DNA from: Varibaculum prostatecancerukia | GTDB taxonomy: Bacteria > Actinomycetota > Actinomycetes > Actinomycetales > Actinomycetaceae | DNA: 64,000 nt | Assembly (NCBI RefSeq): GCF_943169825.2 | Contig: NZ_OW968402.1 | Span: forward strand, 558,001 to 622,000 | Direction: 5' to 3' | Shown here: positions 18,654 to 30,859 of the stretch, in pieces | Position numbering within the stretch: position 1 is the stretch's first letter | Layout of the letters: each line of letters starts with the position of its first letter | Program-made: the position numbers and the translations under genes | Notes under the pieces: model-generated | What the model saw: only the letters and a program-made list of their open reading frames with translations | Told to the model about the DNA's origin: nothing | Database searches by the model: none

Positions 18654-18687
18654 CCCGCCCTAAGAAAGAAAAACAAGGAGCTGAATA

Positions 18688-20013
18688 ATGTTCTGGTTCG
18701 ATTCACTCGAGCATAACCGCTGGCTGTCTGCCTGTTTGCAGGATCTGCTGGATTATGGGCGCAAATCGGAAGTGAAAACCGGGTTTGCCTGCCTAGACCG
18801 CGATGGCGAAATCGACTTGGAGCAGCCGATTCAGCTTTATTTGACCGCGCGGATGGTACATGTGTTTTCTTTGGGGGTGCTGCTGGGGATGCCCGGTTGT
18901 CGCCGGTTGGTAGAACACGGGATTCGCTGCCTCAACCAGTATTTCCGGGACCCGGAAAATGGGGGCTGGTTTGACGCGATTGAACACGAACTAGACGCGG
19001 ACGGACGGGCGATTCCCTATGAAGGCCGCGACGATAAACGCTCCTATTCGCATGCATTCTTACTGTTAGGCGCAGCTTCGGCTACGGCCGCTGATCGCAT
19101 AGGTGCCTATGAATTAATGCAAGAAGCTATCCGCGATAATGATTTGCACTGGTGGGATCCGGAATTTGGGATGGTGCGTGAAAGCTACAACCGGGATTAT
19201 TCTGAGTGTGAAGATTACCGCGGCATCAACTCTAATATGCATATGGCAGAAGCCTATATGCTGGTGGCGCAGGTTACTAATGAAGGAGAATGGCTAGAGC
19301 GTACCCTGCGGATCCTGGAGCGAGTTGCCCAAGTTTCCCGCGAATATAGCTGGCGGCTTCCGGAGCATTTTGATCCCGACTGGAAACCCCTGCTCGGTTA
19401 CAATCGTGAAAATCTGCAAGAAACCCATCGTGCCTACGGCAGTGACGTTGGGCATTCCTTTATGTTTTCTCGTTTGATCCTGGAAGCCAGAGCGATGCTA
19501 AAGCAAGCGGGCAAAGAGGTTCCCGAGTGGATGATGCCGGCGGCAACTGGAATGTTTGAGCGGGCTCGCGAGGACGCCTGGCGACGCGATGGGGCTCCCG
19601 GTTTTGCCTTCACCGTAGATTGGGAGGGCAAACCAGTGATCCGCGATCGTCAATCCTGGGTACAGTTTGAGGCAATAGGCGCGGCGGTTACTTTGTTGCG
19701 GGTGGCCCAAGAAGAAGACGCTGAGGCCGAAGACGTGGAACATTATGAACATTGCTACCGGGCATGGATTGATTTTGCCTACGAACATTTCCTGGTGCGT
19801 GGGGGGCGGATTGTCCATCGTCTTTCCCCAGAAAATAAGCCTCTAGATTTAGAGAATCAAAGACTACGGGACAGTGTCTATCATGCGGTGCAGGCAATGT
19901 TGTTGCCCCGATTGCCGCTAACTCCGGCATTTGCGATGGCTCTGGCGCAAGGACGGTTAGATAAGCCCCTCCCGCAAGAACCGCAGCGTAAAAAGAGGTT
20001 TGGAGGATTTTGA
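18688..20013 (+). CDS. AGE-family sugar epimerase/isomerase
   Basis: Predicted (alpha/alpha)6-barrel enzyme of the N-acylglucosamine 2-epimerase superfamily, 441 residues, cytoplasmic. Typical segments are MVHVFSLGVLLG, GWFDAI, KRSYSHAFLLLGAAS (with a barrel His), GINSNMHMAEAYM and SDVGHSFMFSRLILEA (the His pair that acts in ring opening and proton transfer). The overall pattern is closer to mannose/glucose isomerases of the YihS type than to GlcNAc 2-epimerase, but I cannot fix the substrate. A strong AAGGAG precedes the ATG. It lies 34 bp downstream of the NadC-like gene and just before tRNA-Ser. The last residues are basic (PQRKKRFGGF). Confidence 0.83.
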   Translation: MFWFDSLEHNRWLSACLQDLLDYGRKSEVKTGFACLDRDGEIDLEQPIQLYLTARMVHVFSLGVLLGMPGCRRLVEHGIRCLNQYFRDPENGGWFDAIEHELDADGRAIPYEGRDDKRSYSHAFLLLGAASATAADRIGAYELMQEAIRDNDLHWWDPEFGMVRESYNRDYSECEDYRGINSNMHMAEAYMLVAQVTNEGEWLERTLRILERVAQVSREYSWRLPEHFDPDWKPLLGYNRENLQETHRAYGSDVGHSFMFSRLILEARAMLKQAGKEVPEWMMPAATGMFERAREDAWRRDGAPGFAFTVDWEGKPVIRDRQSWVQFEAIGAAVTLLRVAQEEDAEAEDVEHYEHCYRAWIDFAYEHFLVRGGRIVHRLSPENKPLDLENQRLRDSVYHAVQAMLLPRLPLTPAFAMALAQGRLDKPLPQEPQRKKRFGGF

Positions 20014-20069
20014 TTCTCGGATGCTGCCTCGGTAGCATAAAGCTTGTGCTAGCGCTTTAGCGTAGGCCA

Positions 20070-20154
20070 GGAGAGTTGTCCGAGTGGCCGAAGGAGGCGG
20101 TCTTGAAAACCGCTGTACCGCAAGGTACCAGGGGTTCGAATCCCTTACTCTCCG
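20070..20154 (+). tRNA. tRNA-Ser(UGA)
   Basis: A complete 85-nt class II tRNA. The acceptor stem GGAGAGT pairs with ACTCTCC, and the discriminator base is G. The anticodon stem GCGGT/ACCGC encloses the loop CTTGAAA with anticodon TGA at 20104-20106. A variable arm TGTACCGCAAGGTACCA with its own stem is present, as expected for serine. The T arm contains GGTTCGAATCC. CCA is not encoded. It reads UCA and, by wobble, other UCN codons. Confidence 0.97.
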
Positions 20155-20182
20155 CTGACCAGCAGTTATTGTGGGGTTCCGG

Positions 20183-21226
20183 CTATCTTCCTCCAGTAAA
20201 CATCTTTGAGCATTTTGCAGGAAATATCCGATCAAATAGTAACTTCAAAGCCCAACTTGCCACCACTATGCCAAGAATTTGGAAAAGTTTGAGTGCAAAA
20301 GTTTCCAAATCGTTAAAGGGACCAAATGGGTTCAGTAGTGGAAGGATGAAAACTTCAAATCCTGGGATTAGTACAGGGTTGTGGATTGCGAATATGTAAA
20401 AAGCGCAATCGAAAAATTTCGGCATATCTTTCGTAAGCCACATGGAGTTAAGGGTTAGCCACATCCCTACCAGCTGCAGCAATCCATAAATCACTTCTGG
20501 TAACAGTGAGGGATAGACATGCCAAAGTAACATCGTGAATCCGGTAAGGAAAATACCTAATAGGACACAATAAATATTGTTTGTTTTTGGTTTCACTATT
20601 AGGTTTGGCCGAATCGCTCCGATATATGATCCCAGGACGTAGGTGGGTAGATAGTTAATCATATTTCCGTACCACCACCAGCGGTGGAAACTCCAAGGGA
20701 CTGAGATATAACCGAGATAGCGAGCAAGCCAATATCCGATAATAGCTAGCGCAATTACTGTTAGCAGCGGTTTATTCTTGATTCGCACTACTAGAGGAGC
20801 TGGGAGCATTAGGATCAATAGCGCTAAACAATACCAGAGTGGTCCGGCTATCGGGGAACAGAAAAATAGATCCAAGGGGTTAAGATACTTTTTTGCTTCT
20901 TGAGGGCGAACCAGAGCTACTAAAACAAGAACGGTAACCTGCCAGAGCATGAATGGAATCAGTAGCGATCTGACTCGAGATTTCATTTTGCGCCCTATGG
21001 AGGAGGGAGAGGCATTGAAATAGAGTAAAAATCCGGAAGTAAAAAAGAAAAAACTCATTGAGGTGTAGCCCAGTTGATTCGCTAGGACCAAATAGGATTT
21101 CGTAAGGATTCCCCAGTTAGTTTCCGGACTGTTAAATGCAGCCAAGGAATTGGTGTGATAAATAACTATTCCCAGGGTAAATAGCCATCTATATAAATTA
21201 ATCTTCCGGGAAACGGTTATATCCAT
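20183..21226 (-). CDS. Acyltransferase family 3 membrane protein
   Basis: A polytopic membrane protein of 347 residues with about 10 hydrophobic segments. The first helix carries RWLFTLGIVIYHT, giving the Arg13-x10-His24 pattern conserved in AT3/OafB-type O-acyltransferases. These enzymes move acetyl or other acyl groups onto cell-wall or exported glycans (family knowledge). GAGGGAG precedes the ATG. The DNA is visibly richer in A and T than its neighbours, and the gene stands alone, ending 28 bp after tRNA-Ser. Both features fit a gene acquired by transfer at a tRNA locus, but no integrase and no duplicated tRNA end are visible. The target glycan is unknown. Confidence 0.83.
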   Translation of the reverse strand: MDITVSRKINLYRWLFTLGIVIYHTNSLAAFNSPETNWGILTKSYLVLANQLGYTSMSFFFFTSGFLLYFNASPSSIGRKMKSRVRSLLIPFMLWQVTVLVLVALVRPQEAKKYLNPLDLFFCSPIAGPLWYCLALLILMLPAPLVVRIKNKPLLTVIALAIIGYWLARYLGYISVPWSFHRWWWYGNMINYLPTYVLGSYIGAIRPNLIVKPKTNNIYCVLLGIFLTGFTMLLWHVYPSLLPEVIYGLLQLVGMWLTLNSMWLTKDMPKFFDCAFYIFAIHNPVLIPGFEVFILPLLNPFGPFNDLETFALKLFQILGIVVASWALKLLFDRIFPAKCSKMFTGGR

Positions 21227-21404
21227 CCTGCTCCCTCAACGAAAGTTATGGACCGGTCTAGTTTCTATAAGTAACGAATAAAACGTAGAAATAATATTAC
21301 ATTATGCCCGCTGGAACCTTACTAAGTACACCACTCAAACCTGATTAGGGTTCCCAAGGTTTGTAGATTGTTCCGTGGCAACACTGGCGGGAATTGCGCT
21401 TTCT

Positions 21405-22457
21405 TCACCTCTGGGGTGGGGCAGTGGTGGCGCGGACTATTAGCTCCGTGGGAATCGTCAGGTTCAGATTCTCAGTTTCCCCTTTTATCTGCCGGTCAAT
21501 TAGGTTAACCATTTCCACTCCGGCCGTATAAAAGTCTTGTTTAACAGTAGTCAGGGGCGGGAATGAGAACTCAGAAAGTTCAATCCCATCGAAGCCCACC
21601 ACCGACACGTCTTTAGGAACGCACACTTCTCTTTCGTGTAGCGCCCGGATTAGTCCCAAGGCGACCTCGTCATTAGCGCAAAATACTGCGGTGACTTCCG
21701 GGTTTTTCGCCAGCTGCTTACCGGCTTCAAAGCCCGCTTTAGCTGACCAATCACCGGGGATGACTGCCGGTATTTCCCGGTTTTCCTGGGCAAGCGTTTC
21801 TCGCCAAACCTTTTCGCGCACTCGCGCGGAACGAGAATGATCTGGACCGCTCACGTGATAAACGGTGCGATGTCCTAAATCTAATAGGTGGCGCATCGCC
21901 GCGCGTACTCCTCCTACCTGGTCAGCAGAAGCTGAAGGATAGATATCCACCAGGTTTGAATCCGAGGAGGCGACCGGAAGATTAGCGGGGAGGGAGAGTT
22001 GCTCGGCATCTGCATCCCCGGCTTGCACAATAACCAGGCCGTCAATATCTTCTTGAGAAAGCAGCGACATAGCCTGCTGGACTTGCGGAGAGTTCGGGTG
22101 CTCTACCTGTACCAGGCTTACTGAATAGCCCAGCTGACGAGCCCGATCAAATACTCCATTAGCAGTATGTGCTTCGCCGGTGCGCCGAATTTCTTGGGTC
22201 AGCAGCCCGATTACTTCATAAGAACCGGTGCGCAAAGCGCGGGCAGTGCGGTTAGGTTTATACCCGAGATCAGAAATCGCTTTCAGTACCCGCTCCCGGG
22301 TTTTGGGCGACACGTTTTGGTGCCCGCGCGCCACCCTCGAAACGGTCTGCGCGGACACTTTCGCTGCCCTCGCCACATCGTGTATGGAGGCAGTTCTAAT
22401 CCCTCGCTTATTTTTTCCTGCCACGGGTGAAGCGTACCAGGTGAAAACAAATTCCAT
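21405..22457 (-). CDS. LacI-family repressor of the lactose genes
   Basis: DNA-binding regulator of 350 residues. The N-terminal helix-turn-helix is SIHDVARAAKVSAQTVSRVARG, followed by the hinge helix NRTARALRTG. A periplasmic-binding-protein-like sugar domain follows (EVIGLLTQEIRR, VVGFDGIELSEFSFPPLTTVKQD). The gene is divergent from lacZ, with two operator-like palindromes in the 113 bp between them, so it most likely represses lacZ and the symporter gene and is released by a galactoside (inference). The ATG used here gives about 20 residues before the HTH. A GTG 33 bp downstream would be a tighter start but lacks a ribosome binding site. Confidence 0.88.
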   Translation of the reverse strand: MEFVFTWYASPVAGKNKRGIRTASIHDVARAAKVSAQTVSRVARGHQNVSPKTRERVLKAISDLGYKPNRTARALRTGSYEVIGLLTQEIRRTGEAHTANGVFDRARQLGYSVSLVQVEHPNSPQVQQAMSLLSQEDIDGLVIVQAGDADAEQLSLPANLPVASSDSNLVDIYPSASADQVGGVRAAMRHLLDLGHRTVYHVSGPDHSRSARVREKVWRETLAQENREIPAVIPGDWSAKAGFEAGKQLAKNPEVTAVFCANDEVALGLIRALHEREVCVPKDVSVVGFDGIELSEFSFPPLTTVKQDFYTAGVEMVNLIDRQIKGETENLNLTIPTELIVRATTAPPQR

Positions 22458-22481
22458 TTAGGACTTGCCCAGCTTCAACAT

Positions 22482-22518
22482 GTGTTATCGTTACCAGTAT
22501 TGTTGTCATCGATAACAC
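22482..22518. promoter_or_regulatory. Twin LacI-type operators upstream of lacZ
   Basis: Two 14-bp sites, TGTTATCGTTACCA (22483-22496) and TGTCATCGATAACA (22504-22517), are near matches to the symmetric sequence TGTTATCGATAACA with the central CG that LacI-family proteins favour. Their centres are 21 bp apart, two helical turns, so two dimers could bind on the same face. They sit in the divergent lacI-lacZ intergenic region, 50-90 bp upstream of the lacZ ATG. Confidence 0.72.
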
Positions 22519-22570
22519 CAAAGTCGGTGTGGACTGCAAACCGTAAAAATCGCATTCATAGGAGAAGTAA

Positions 22571-25630
<3,060 letters not shown>

Positions 25631-25649
25631 TTAAAGGAAAAGATACCCC

Positions 25650-27224
25650 ATGGAAGAAAAGAAATACCTTAAGTGGTACAACAAAGTAGGTTATGGCTCT
25701 GGTGATATCGCCGGTAACGTAGTCTATGCTTTCCTGTCGGCGTTCGTAATGATTTACCTTACGGACACTCTTGGTTTAAGCGCGGGAATCATCGGAACCC
25801 TGATTATGCTGTCGAAGTTCTTTGACGGATTTTCTGACATTATTTTCGGGCGGTTAATGGATAAAACCGATACAAAAATGGGTAAAGCGCGCCCCTGGAT
25901 GTTCTATGCATTCTTTGGTTGTGCTGCGATGCTGATAGCGATTTACGCTATCCCCACCTCAATGGGTAAAACTGCCCAGTATGCTTGGTTCTTCATTGCC
26001 TACACCCTGTTGAATGCGGTGTTCTACACGGCGAATAACATTGCCTATGCGGCATTGACTGCGCTGATTACCAAGAACCGCTCAGAGCGGGTGCAGATGG
26101 GGTCGATTCGCTTCATGTTCGCCTTTGGCACCTCCCTCACGATTCAGACCATTACCGTAGGTTTGGTGCAATGGATGGGCGGCGGTGCCGCTGCCTGGCG
26201 AAATGTGGCGATTATTTACGCGATAATCGGTATCTTGTCCAACACTTTGGCGGTGTTCTCGGTTAAGGAACTTTCCCACACTGAACTGGACGATGGTGAT
26301 GAAGAGGCGGCCAAGGATGACCAGGTTTCCTTCCTAGAAGCGCTGAAACTGATGGGTAACCGCTACTACGTGATTATCGTAGTTTGCTTTATCTTGATGC
26401 AGTTCTTCACCGCCACCCTGAATATGGGGATTTACTTTATGACCTATATTTTGGGGAATGCTAACTTGCTGGGCGTTTTTGCCTGGGCAATCAACATTCC
26501 GCTGATTGTGGGTCTGCTAGTGACCCCGCTGGTAGTCTCCAAGCTGGGACGGATGCAACCAGTAACGGTTGTAGGTTACATAGTGGCCGTCCTCGGGCGT
26601 CTCGGGGTGGTGCTGGGAGCCTCCATGGGGTCAATCCCGTTGATGCTGTTCTTCTCCGGGTTAGCTTCTCTGGGTATGAGCCCGTTGCAGGGAACCCTTA
26701 ACGCCCTAATCGCAGAGATCAGTGAGAACACCTTCCTGCGCACCAAGAAACGCATTGACGGCATGATGTTCTCTTGTTCTTCTCTCGGGGTAAAGATCGG
26801 TAGCGGGGTAGGCACCGCAGTCGCCGGTTGGTTGCTAGAGGCCGGTGGCTATGTCGGGGGCGCCAAGGTGCAGGTTGAGTCCGCCCTGCAAATGATTAAG
26901 TTCATGTACCTGTGGGTGCCCACGATTGCTAACCTGTTGATCTTGGTATTGCTGTTCTTCTTGGACGTTGAAAAGAAGAACGAAGTATTGCTTGCTCAGC
27001 TCAAGGAGGAGGAAGCGGCCGCGCTTAAAGCTGCCTCTCCGAAAGTTAGCCCGGACGAAAGTACTGCAGAGAAAATAGCGCAAGGACATGCCATGGGCGG
27101 CTCGGGAGCGAAAGAATCCGAGGGGCTTAAACTAGCCGAGTTGGATGAGGAAAAACTCCCCAATCCAGATGAGTTACCGGATGTGGTAGACCCTGATGAT
27201 AAGCAACCTAAGGGAGATGGATAA
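25650..27224 (+). CDS. GPH-family sugar:cation symporter (probable lactose permease)
   Basis: Membrane symporter of the glycoside-pentoside-hexuronide:cation family, 524 residues, 12 membrane segments. The N-terminus KVGYGSGDIAGNVVYAF and the loop GRLMDKTDTKMGKARPWM are the typical GPH motifs. The C-terminal hydrophilic tail (about 75 residues, acidic) is too short for the PTS IIA domain of streptococcal LacS, so regulation by HPr phosphorylation is not expected. The position directly behind lacZ points to lactose or galactoside uptake. AAAGGA precedes the ATG. A strong terminator closes the operon. Confidence 0.86.
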   Translation: MEEKKYLKWYNKVGYGSGDIAGNVVYAFLSAFVMIYLTDTLGLSAGIIGTLIMLSKFFDGFSDIIFGRLMDKTDTKMGKARPWMFYAFFGCAAMLIAIYAIPTSMGKTAQYAWFFIAYTLLNAVFYTANNIAYAALTALITKNRSERVQMGSIRFMFAFGTSLTIQTITVGLVQWMGGGAAAWRNVAIIYAIIGILSNTLAVFSVKELSHTELDDGDEEAAKDDQVSFLEALKLMGNRYYVIIVVCFILMQFFTATLNMGIYFMTYILGNANLLGVFAWAINIPLIVGLLVTPLVVSKLGRMQPVTVVGYIVAVLGRLGVVLGASMGSIPLMLFFSGLASLGMSPLQGTLNALIAEISENTFLRTKKRIDGMMFSCSSLGVKIGSGVGTAVAGWLLEAGGYVGGAKVQVESALQMIKFMYLWVPTIANLLILVLLFFLDVEKKNEVLLAQLKEEEAAALKAASPKVSPDESTAEKIAQGHAMGGSGAKESEGLKLAELDEEKLPNPDELPDVVDPDDKQPKGDG

Positions 27225-27285
27225 CCACCAGTCGGCGGCACCGCCTAGAGTGCCGAGACGGCAGCTGGTTTAATAAACCGTAACA

Positions 27286-27334
27286 TTCCGCCGGGTGAAA
27301 CTAATAGGGTTTCACCCGGCGGAACTTATTTTTA
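27286..27334. terminator. Rho-independent terminator after the lactose operon
   Basis: A perfect 16-bp stem (27286-27301 with 27309-27324, arm TTCCGCCGGGTGAAAC) and a 7-nt loop are followed by CTTATTTTT on the plus strand. It lies 62 bp past the symporter stop. galK converges from the other side, so the hairpin may also serve galK. Confidence 0.9.
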
Positions 27335-27455
27335 CGAAATATATTACTGGGTGGCGATATTTGCCTGTTTACAGCGGGAATGGCACGTTTAACCAGGTTT
27401 AGTTTTTTAGCACGCGGGTGCGGCAAAAACTAATATCTGAGCGAGAATTCCGCTC

Positions 27456-28763
27456 CTATTCCACTTTTCCGGCTGTTGGTGAAGGAGATACCGAGAGGAA
27501 TCGGGGCTGGTTGAATCCGGCTTTGCTAAAGGCTTCCACCACGGCACTGGCAGTTGCTTCCACCTGATCGGTGGAAACTAGGGTAATCGCACATCCGCCG
27601 AAACCTCCTCCGGTCATCCGCGCACCATAGGCACCAGCTGTACGAGCAGCCGCTACCGCCACATCTAGCTCTTCGCAGGAAACTTCGTAGTCGCGCTGCA
27701 AAGAATCATGGGAAGCATCCAGCAGTTTACGCCATTCATCTAGGTCGGCTCCTGCCTCTAAAAGTTCGCATAGCCGCTGGCAGCGGGCAATCTCGGTTAG
27801 GACGTGCCGAACGCGCGAAACTTGCTCCGCATCCTCTAATTTATCCAGCTGCTGGCGAACCCAGGTGGGAGGATAGTCATCCGCATCCAGATCGGTGAGG
27901 TTATCGGTGGGGGAAATAGTCTGGGGAACCAGTTCACCCAGCTCCTTTACCCCCAAAATACGGGCAGCGTCTTCGCAAGTCGCTCGGCGCGCTCCGTACT
28001 GTCCATCTGCCAGGTCGTGGGAAGTGCAGGTATCTATTACCAGCAAAGATAATCCTAGAGCCGGCAAATCAAAGGGATGGGAGCGGGTTTGCCAAGTGGC
28101 ACAATCTAGCTCCAAGACGCAGTCCTTTTCGCACAGCATAGAAGCCGATTGATCCAGGCCTCCGGTGGGGGCTCCCACGTAACGATTCTCGGCAAGTTTG
28201 CCGGCTGCAACTAGCAGCTTGCGCCCTTCGTTACTTCCCGCCAACCCGAGGCCGGCTAGTTCGTCAATCCCCACTGCGATTGCGCACTCTAAAGCGGCAG
28301 AGGAGGATAGCCCGGCACTAAGCGGCACGCTGGATGCCACCGCTACTTCCAGTCCGGGAATTTTTTCTTGCAGTTTTTGCGCCGCTTCTTCCTGATCATT
28401 GTCCCTCAGTACCTGCGCTAACCCCAAAATCACGCCGCCTACGAAGGCTCCAGGGCCGCTAGCGGGATAGTTTTTTTCTAAATCGGAAAGCTCTAGGACG
28501 CTAAGCTCTGGGAAATCTTCGGAAATAATTTTTAGTTGGTCATCTTCGCGAGCCCTAAGCGCAACGTAGATAGCGTGGGGGAGAGCTAACGGGAGGGCTT
28601 TGCCGCCGTTGTAGTCGGTGTGTTCCCCAATCACGTTCACCCGGCCGGGAGCGCGCCAGACACCTACGGGGGCCGCCGAAAAAGTTTTTTCGAAAAGTTC
28701 TCGGGCTCGTCGCGCACCCTCTTTAGGTTGGTAAGCAGAGATAAACTTGGGTTCCATGTTCAC
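27456..28763 (-). CDS. galK: Galactokinase
   Basis: Phosphorylates galactose to galactose-1-phosphate, the first Leloir step, with ATP in the cytoplasm. It belongs to the GHMP kinase family, 435 residues. The galactokinase signature GRVNVIGEHTDYNGG lies near residue 40, the ATP-binding SSVPLSAGLSSSAALE in the middle, and the third motif TGGGFGGCAI in the C-terminal third. Starts are a GTG at 28763 and an ATG two codons downstream (28757). Both lie within reach of GAGGTG. galT and galE are not next to it. It converges on the lacZ-symporter operon, whose hydrolysis product it would use. Confidence 0.94.
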   Translation of the reverse strand: MNMEPKFISAYQPKEGARRARELFEKTFSAAPVGVWRAPGRVNVIGEHTDYNGGKALPLALPHAIYVALRAREDDQLKIISEDFPELSVLELSDLEKNYPASGPGAFVGGVILGLAQVLRDNDQEEAAQKLQEKIPGLEVAVASSVPLSAGLSSSAALECAIAVGIDELAGLGLAGSNEGRKLLVAAGKLAENRYVGAPTGGLDQSASMLCEKDCVLELDCATWQTRSHPFDLPALGLSLLVIDTCTSHDLADGQYGARRATCEDAARILGVKELGELVPQTISPTDNLTDLDADDYPPTWVRQQLDKLEDAEQVSRVRHVLTEIARCQRLCELLEAGADLDEWRKLLDASHDSLQRDYEVSCEELDVAVAAARTAGAYGARMTGGGFGGCAITLVSTDQVEATASAVVEAFSKAGFNQPRFLSVSPSPTAGKVE

Positions 28764-28909
28764 GTTAGCACCTCATTGTTATTACTGGTGAAAACTATTC
28801 TACCTTTTGTCTAGGACGCGAGTAGGGGCGTGTAGAAACAATTTTTTATTTCGCTAAAAGTATTAGCGAAAACAGTAAGAACTAAGCGTTTCCGTAGGCT
28901 CAGCAAAAG

Positions 28910-29839
28910 CTAAAACAGTAGGCGGGAGAGACGCTGGCGTGCCAGTTTCACTGCGTCAGGATTGCGCGAGAGGCGGAATAACTCCAGCAATCGCTGACGA
29001 TACTCGTCGCGTTCCTCATCGGCGGACTTTGCGATTAGAGAAAGTAATAAGTCAAAAGCTTGCGGTTCATTACCGGCTTGGAAAAACTTATCAGCCAGGA
29101 CTAGAGGATCAGAATCATCTTGACCTTCCTCCGCATGTAACCGCTGCGCCATGGAAACCTTGTCGACTAGCGCCTGGTAGCGTGCTGCCTCCTCGGGGGA
29201 GTTACGCAGCAGCTTTTGTGCCTGCTCCAGCGCCTCTTCAAGCTTTCCCGCCTCCATTAGTGCTTCGACTGCTTTTTCTTCTTCGGTGCGGGGATCTGCT
29301 TGACGGGCATCCGCCTCCCCGGCCATCTTTCCAGTTAGTCCCGCCTGCGCCGCAATCTGTAAAACTTGGTCGATAAGCGGTTTAATCTGGGCTTTCGGTT
29401 GGGCGCCTTGGAAAAGGGGAGCAGGACGCCCTCCGATTAGCGCCACCACCATAGGAATGGATTGCGCCTGAAAAGCTTGCGCCAACTGGGGAGATTCATC
29501 CACATTAATCTTCACCAGTTGGAATCGTCCATGGTATTCGCGGGCAAGCTCTTCTAATATCGGACCAAGCTGTTTACAAGGTCCGCACCACGGCGCCCAT
29601 AAATCAATAATCACCGGCACTTTGAGGGAAGTTTCCGCTACCTGATCAAAAGTGTCCTCGCTGGCATCGCAAATAAACGGTCCGGGAACCACTTCGCTGC
29701 CCTCAGTTGCAGACATCGGTACTCCGGCGTTAGCAAAATCGTCGCTACCTGCAGGATCTACGTGTTGTCCCTCCCGGGGATTCTCAGAATTATTACTAGC
29801 GAACTGAGAAAGATCTACTGCTCCATGCGTTTGCGCCAA
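28910..29839 (-). CDS. Thioredoxin-domain/TPR protein, YbbN (CnoX) type
   Basis: A 309-residue cytoplasmic protein. About 55 variable, polar residues are followed by a thioredoxin domain with the intact redox motif WAPWCGPCK (Cys85, Cys88) and the cis-proline segment QSIPMVVALI. A helical TPR-like C-terminal half follows (EEEKAVEALMEAGKLEEALEQAQ). The layout matches YbbN/CnoX co-chaperones that protect clients and pass them to chaperones, although E. coli YbbN lacks the CxxC pair. The TTG start is chosen for the preceding GGAAGG. The gene follows the lipoprotein gene after 12 bp, so it is in the same operon. Confidence 0.85.
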   Translation of the reverse strand: MAQTHGAVDLSQFASNNSENPREGQHVDPAGSDDFANAGVPMSATEGSEVVPGPFICDASEDTFDQVAETSLKVPVIIDLWAPWCGPCKQLGPILEELAREYHGRFQLVKINVDESPQLAQAFQAQSIPMVVALIGGRPAPLFQGAQPKAQIKPLIDQVLQIAAQAGLTGKMAGEADARQADPRTEEEKAVEALMEAGKLEEALEQAQKLLRNSPEEAARYQALVDKVSMAQRLHAEEGQDDSDPLVLADKFFQAGNEPQAFDLLLSLIAKSADEERDEYRQRLLELFRLSRNPDAVKLARQRLSRLLF

Positions 29840-29851
29840 TTGAAACCTTCC

Positions 29852-30859
29852 TTACTTTGAGGCTGCCGTCAATACTTCGGAGGCTGCCACGACCCGAATC
29901 TTCCCATCCTTAGTGTTCTTGGGAGGGATCTGCATCAATACACAGATGATCCGGTTCCAGGTAGCTTTTTCCGTAACCTTGCCATTATCCAGCAGATTAA
30001 CCACATCTCCGCTGAGGGTAATGGGTTTATCTGAGGATACATCCGTCAGGTTAACTTCCTGGGTGTAGGTAGCAGCCACTAAGGCGCCATTTTTCGCGGG
30101 CAGGTCAATCGCTAAAGTATTATCTTTTATTTCTAAAGGACTAATCGAAGTTGCAACTTTCCCGGCACTGCCAACCCCATCTTTGAGGGATTTCAGTTCC
30201 TCGCGTTTGCCCTCAATCAAAGGATCGACAAACACCTTGTCCGCATTTTTTGCCTTCTCATCAAACACGGTAGCGGCCCAGGTGTTTATAGCCACTTCTG
30301 GAGAAAGCAGCAGTCCCGAATCGCTCTTTATATCCAGAGTTTTGGATCCGCGAGCCACCACGTCTGTTTCTGGTAGTGATGCTTTTGGTAGTAGCTGCAT
30401 CCACTGCCACAACTGGTAGGGTTCTGTCGCTTTGCTCTGCCGGATGACCTCTACATATTTAGCGCCGTTTTTATCGGCACCAGTAACATTTATTAAGCTC
30501 CGTGGCCAGCTGTTTCCAGAAGTAACGGTGGCTAGTTCCGAGGAAGCAGGCAAAGTCGTTGGGGAGGAGCTGCTGTTTTTCTGGTGCATTTTGTATTGCG
30601 CACTGCGCATTTCTAATGCCGGTCCTGCCACTCGCCCGCCGAGATCTTTGGTGTCAAAACTCTTGTCTCCGGCCTCTAGGGCTGCGTTTACCGCTTTGAG
30701 CACCGGATCCACCTGCTCGGTTCGCAGCGCCGGATAAGATTGGGTTTTAGTAGGTTTAGGGACCTCTTTGCGTTGCGCATTAGTGGTACACCCGGAGAGG
30801 CTAGCCAATGCCAGGGTGCAGGCGATCGCCGTGCTCAATAGGATTCGTGTGCTTCTCAT
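29852..30859 (-). CDS. Hypothetical lipoprotein
   Basis: A 335-residue protein with a lipoprotein signal peptide: basic MRSTR, a hydrophobic core, and the lipobox LSGC with Cys24. The exported domain is rich in Lys, Asp, Thr and Val, has no cysteines after the signal apart from one near the C-terminus (IICVLMQIPP), and shows a beta-strand-like pattern (VVARGSKTLDIKSDSGLLL, AATYTQEVNLTDVS). I do not recognise a family. The ATG overlaps the stop of the upstream repeat-tail membrane protein (ATGA). The two are therefore translated together, and a joint envelope role is likely but unspecified. Confidence 0.75.
   Translation of the reverse strand: MRSTRILLSTAIACTLALASLSGCTTNAQRKEVPKPTKTQSYPALRTEQVDPVLKAVNAALEAGDKSFDTKDLGGRVAGPALEMRSAQYKMHQKNSSSSPTTLPASSELATVTSGNSWPRSLINVTGADKNGAKYVEVIRQSKATEPYQLWQWMQLLPKASLPETDVVARGSKTLDIKSDSGLLLSPEVAINTWAATVFDEKAKNADKVFVDPLIEGKREELKSLKDGVGSAGKVATSISPLEIKDNTLAIDLPAKNGALVAATYTQEVNLTDVSSDKPITLSGDVVNLLDNGKVTEKATWNRIICVLMQIPPKNTKDGKIRVVAASEVLTAASK

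Noticed and set aside
20070-21400. An integrated prophage or genomic island at tRNA-Ser
   Set aside because: No integrase, no phage genes, and no repeat of the tRNA 3' end downstream of the acyltransferase gene. Only a single AT-rich gene is present.
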